From the NCBI RefSeq assembly GCF_903166545.1, contig NZ_CAESCH010000002.1, positions 248,001-312,000 of the forward strand: DNA of 64,000 nucleotides. Direction: 5' to 3'. Positions 61,686 to 64,000 of this stretch are shown here, one piece after another. Positions within the stretch are counted from its first letter, which is position 1; every line of letters starts with the position of its first letter. The notes under the pieces were generated by a model that searched no databases, had not been told where the DNA came from, and was given only the letters and a program-made list of their open reading frames with translations. The position numbers were made by a program, and so were the translations under genes. Origin of the DNA: Metabacillus schmidteae (lineage in GTDB: Bacteria; Bacillota; Bacilli; Bacillales; Bacillaceae).

Positions 61686-62978
61686 CTACTGCAAATCAGC
61701 AGCACCTTGAGCGATTAAGTCAAATAATTCTTCAATATCCTCAGCTTCTACACAAGAGAATGCAATACGTAAGTCAGTTGAGTTAATGGAAATTGTTCCA
61801 ACTCCATATTTATCTAATAGATGTAAACGTAATTCCTCTGCATCAATATTGTGAAGCTTCAAGCACATAAAATAGCCTGAGTTAAACGGATAGTAAGTCC
61901 AGTATTTTTGATATTCTTCTTTTGCCAAAACTTCTTTAGTTTTGTCCGCACGGCTTTTCATTAAAGCAAATTTCTGTTCTTTTTCAACCGCAAATTCGTC
62001 TGATTTTAATGACTGTAAAATAAGCGATTGAGAAGGGTGTGAGCTGCTTGAAATTGTTCCTCTAATTAAGCCTTTTGTTTTTTGCTCTAATGCATTCAGC
62101 ACGTTTGCTGATTTGCTTGCATATGTGATAAATCCAACACGGAAGCCCCATACATAATTTTCTTTTGTTGCCCCGTCAATTTTCACTGCTAAAATACGAT
62201 CATGCGCATCTGCCAAGTAACTGAAAATTGATTCAGTCATTGAATCTTCGTAAAATAATCCGAAGTAAGCATCATCGATCAGCACAACAATGTTTAAGCC
62301 TTCTTCTGCAGCTTCTGTTAGAACTGCTGCAATTTCCTTTGCTTCAGACTCAAGCGGTGTGTAACCAGTCGGGTTGTTCGGGAAGTTTAGAAGAACAATC
62401 ACTTTTTCAGCTGATTTTTGTGCATCAATTGTTGCTTTTAAACCTGCTGTGTTAAACCCATTTTCTTCATTAAATAATGGGAAGGTTTCCACAGTTGCAC
62501 CGCGACGTGTTTTAAATGTGATGTTATAATTCCCCCAATACTTATCAGGTACAATTACCGGTGTACCTTCATCAGCAAATAAGTCTGCTGCAATACTTAA
62601 GCCGTGAGTAAGGGCATTTGTGACGATTGGTGAACCAACTACATCTTTATTTAAACTTGGGCTATCTTTAAAGATTTTTTCCTGCCATACTTTACGTAAT
62701 TCTTCTTTTCCTTGAGGTGGTGCATAAGGGTAAAGGTCTTTAGGTGTTACTTTACCGTCAAAAAGGTCTTGCAAATGTTGAAAGTGCATAGGCTGATTGT
62801 TTTCTGTTGCAATACCGATTGTTGCATTAAAGCGATGAGCTTTTTTTCCTGCTTCTGCTGATTGACTTAAGATGCCTTTTGGATAGAACATTTCCTTTCC
62901 AAGCTGAGACAACATGTTATAAACGTGTTCGTTATCTTCTTTGATTGCTTGATTTAAAGCTTGTGCTAATTCATTCAT
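61686..62978 (-). CDS. Class I/II PLP-dependent aminotransferase
   Basis: A 430-residue fold-type I aminotransferase. The PLP lysine is likely in VKIDGATKENYVWGFRVGFI (about residues 265-284), with an Asn-Pro-Thr-Gly box (LLNFPNNPTGYTPLES, about 180) and DDAYFGLFYE (about 225). An Arg near the end (STDLRIAFS) should bind the substrate carboxylate. Substrate not determinable. ATG 62978 is preferred; an in-frame upstream extension to 63089 looks unnatural, and AAGGATC with GAGGTG precedes 62978. Confidence 0.87.
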   Translation of the reverse strand: MNELAQALNQAIKEDNEHVYNMLSQLGKEMFYPKGILSQSAEAGKKAHRFNATIGIATENNQPMHFQHLQDLFDGKVTPKDLYPYAPPQGKEELRKVWQEKIFKDSPSLNKDVVGSPIVTNALTHGLSIAADLFADEGTPVIVPDKYWGNYNITFKTRRGATVETFPLFNEENGFNTAGLKATIDAQKSAEKVIVLLNFPNNPTGYTPLESEAKEIAAVLTEAAEEGLNIVVLIDDAYFGLFYEDSMTESIFSYLADAHDRILAVKIDGATKENYVWGFRVGFITYASKSANVLNALEQKTKGLIRGTISSSSHPSQSLILQSLKSDEFAVEKEQKFALMKSRADKTKEVLAKEEYQKYWTYYPFNSGYFMCLKLHNIDAEELRLHLLDKYGVGTISINSTDLRIAFSCVEAEDIEELFDLIAQGAADLQ

Positions 62979-63151
62979 GATCCTTTTTTTCACCTCTATA
63001 GGAAATAAAAATTTTTGAAAATTCATTAAGAGATATTTTATCACAGTGAAGGGTGTTCTCACAGTGGTAAAGCGAAAAAAATCTGACAAATAATTTATCT
63101 TTCAAGATATACTATGAGTGAGATTAGAAAAAGATATGAGAGGAATTTATA

Positions 63152-64000
63152 TGGAAATTGGTTCAATCTTAATCGGGTTTATTGTCCTTTTAAATACGTT
63201 CTTTGCGATTGTTATGATTTTTAGAGAAAGAAGAGATGCCACATCGTCTTGGGCATGGCTGTTGGTGTTGTTCTTTATCCCGTTATTAGGATTTTTATTG
63301 TATCTTCTATTCGGACAAAATTTAAGTCGATATCGAATGTTTCAATGGGAGGATCGAAAAAAACTCGGAATCGATAAGCTGCTTGCTACTCAGCTGGAGG
63401 AAATCAGAAAAAATACCTTCAGTTTTAAAAGTGAGACTGCTGAAAAATACAAGCAAATGATTAACATGCATGTGCTCAATAATGATGCATTGTTAACAGA
63501 CGATAATGAAGTAGAGATTTTTACAGATGGAAATGAGAAGTTCGAAACGTTATTGAACGATATTGAACAGGCAACACATCATATTCACTTGCAATATTAT
63601 ATTTTGAAAAAAGATGAGCTTGGCAAACGTTTAGTCGCGGCATTAACAAGGAAAGCAGAGCAAGGAGTGAAGGTCAGGGTTTTATACGATGATTTAGGAT
63701 CAAGAAGCCTGAGACCAAAGTTTTTCAAAGAACTACGTAAGGCTGAAGGGGAGGTCGAAGTATTTTTTCCTTCGAAACTTAGATGGATCAATTTGAGACT
63801 CAATTATCGAAACCACCGAAAATTAGTGATCATTGACGGTGAAATCGGTTATGTTGGCGGTTTTAATGTGGGGGATGAATATCTAGGGCTTGACCCTTCC
63901 TTTGGCTATTGGCGTGACACACATCTTAAAATTCAAGGAACAGCGGTTCATGCCATTCAAGCCCGATTTATCCTTGATTGGAATCAAGCGACAGAAAAGC
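63152..64000 (+). CDS. cls: Cardiolipin synthase, 3' end beyond the window
   Basis: Condenses two phosphatidylglycerols to cardiolipin. The first 283 codons are present: two N-terminal membrane segments (IGFIVLLNTFFAIVMIF; WAWLLVLFFIPLLGFLLYLL, the usual SWAWLLV motif) and the first phospholipase D half with HKD motif NHRKLVIIDG (about residue 221-230), followed by YVGGFNVGDEY. The second HKD lies outside the window. ATG 63152 follows GAGAGGAA. Confidence 0.93.

Overview
The window is a low-GC Bacillaceae chromosome segment (Bacillus/Metabacillus-like; species not determinable). This rests on gene order close to the B. subtilis run flgK-flgL-yviE-fliW-csrA-hag-flaG-fliD-fliS-fliT-hpf-secA-prfB-yvjA-cccB-ftsEX-ctpB-swrA-minJ, on SigD and SigB promoter motifs, and on interspersed repeats of a kind common in Bacillus genomes. 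No rRNA, tRNA, CRISPR array or prophage was seen.

Layout. 0-4.8 kb: late flagellar genes ending in hag. The flagellin gene is split near its 3' end by a group I intron of about 364 nt. 4.8-10.4 kb: an AT-rich accessory island inserted between hag and flaG, with two family-2 glycosyltransferases, a TagB/TagF-like polyol-phosphate transferase and a Bcs1-like CDP-ribitol synthesis fusion; it probably modifies flagellin or a surface polymer. A gene-free stretch of 1.2 kb follows. 11.6-14.7 kb: flaG-fliD-fliS-fliT. 15-31 kb: hpf, a ribokinase, secA, prfB (programmed frameshift), yitT-like, cccB, ftsEX with an M23 hydrolase, ctpB, swrA and minJ. 30.8-34.6 kb: a lipoprotein, a short tyrosine recombinase, a CNNM/CorC protein and the zinc-independent S14 gene. 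34.6-41 kb: a zinc-starvation region with three Zur boxes, an FbpA-like protein and a five-gene peptide/nickel/metallophore ABC importer; one ATPase gene is frameshifted at a poly-A tract. 41-48 kb: an LtaS-like synthase, a stressosome RsbR-like protein, small membrane or hypothetical genes, and a purine-type amidohydrolase behind a guanine-class riboswitch. Four GGGACAGGTCCC palindromes are scattered here. 48-54 kb: three paralogous CNNM/CorC genes, a MerR remnant, a MerR gene with a start-proximal frameshift, and yugP. 54-64 kb: an HD-GYP protein, NikR, the mannitol operon mtlA-mtlR-mtlF-mtlD, an aminotransferase, and the start of a cardiolipin synthase gene.

How the parts work together. 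FliW, CsrA and Hag form the known flagellin homeostasis switch, and a CsrA-type hairpin is visible in the hag leader. The intron separates the C-terminal D0 segment, which FliS and FliW are known to contact, from the rest of flagellin. SwrA sits at its B. subtilis position.

The observations I would follow first are: (1) the hag group I intron; (2) the three CNNM genes, each with a different perfect hairpin between Shine-Dalgarno and TTG start, always leaving exactly 8 unpaired nt; (3) the riboswitch-controlled amidohydrolase; (4) the Zur-controlled importer with an A8 frameshift; (5) the polyol-phosphate island next to flagellin; (6) two strictly 20-bp-periodic repeat arrays flanking the mannitol genes. 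Two frameshifts lie in homopolymers (A8 at 38865-38872, GGG at 51130-51132), so assembly error must be excluded before they are given biological meaning.
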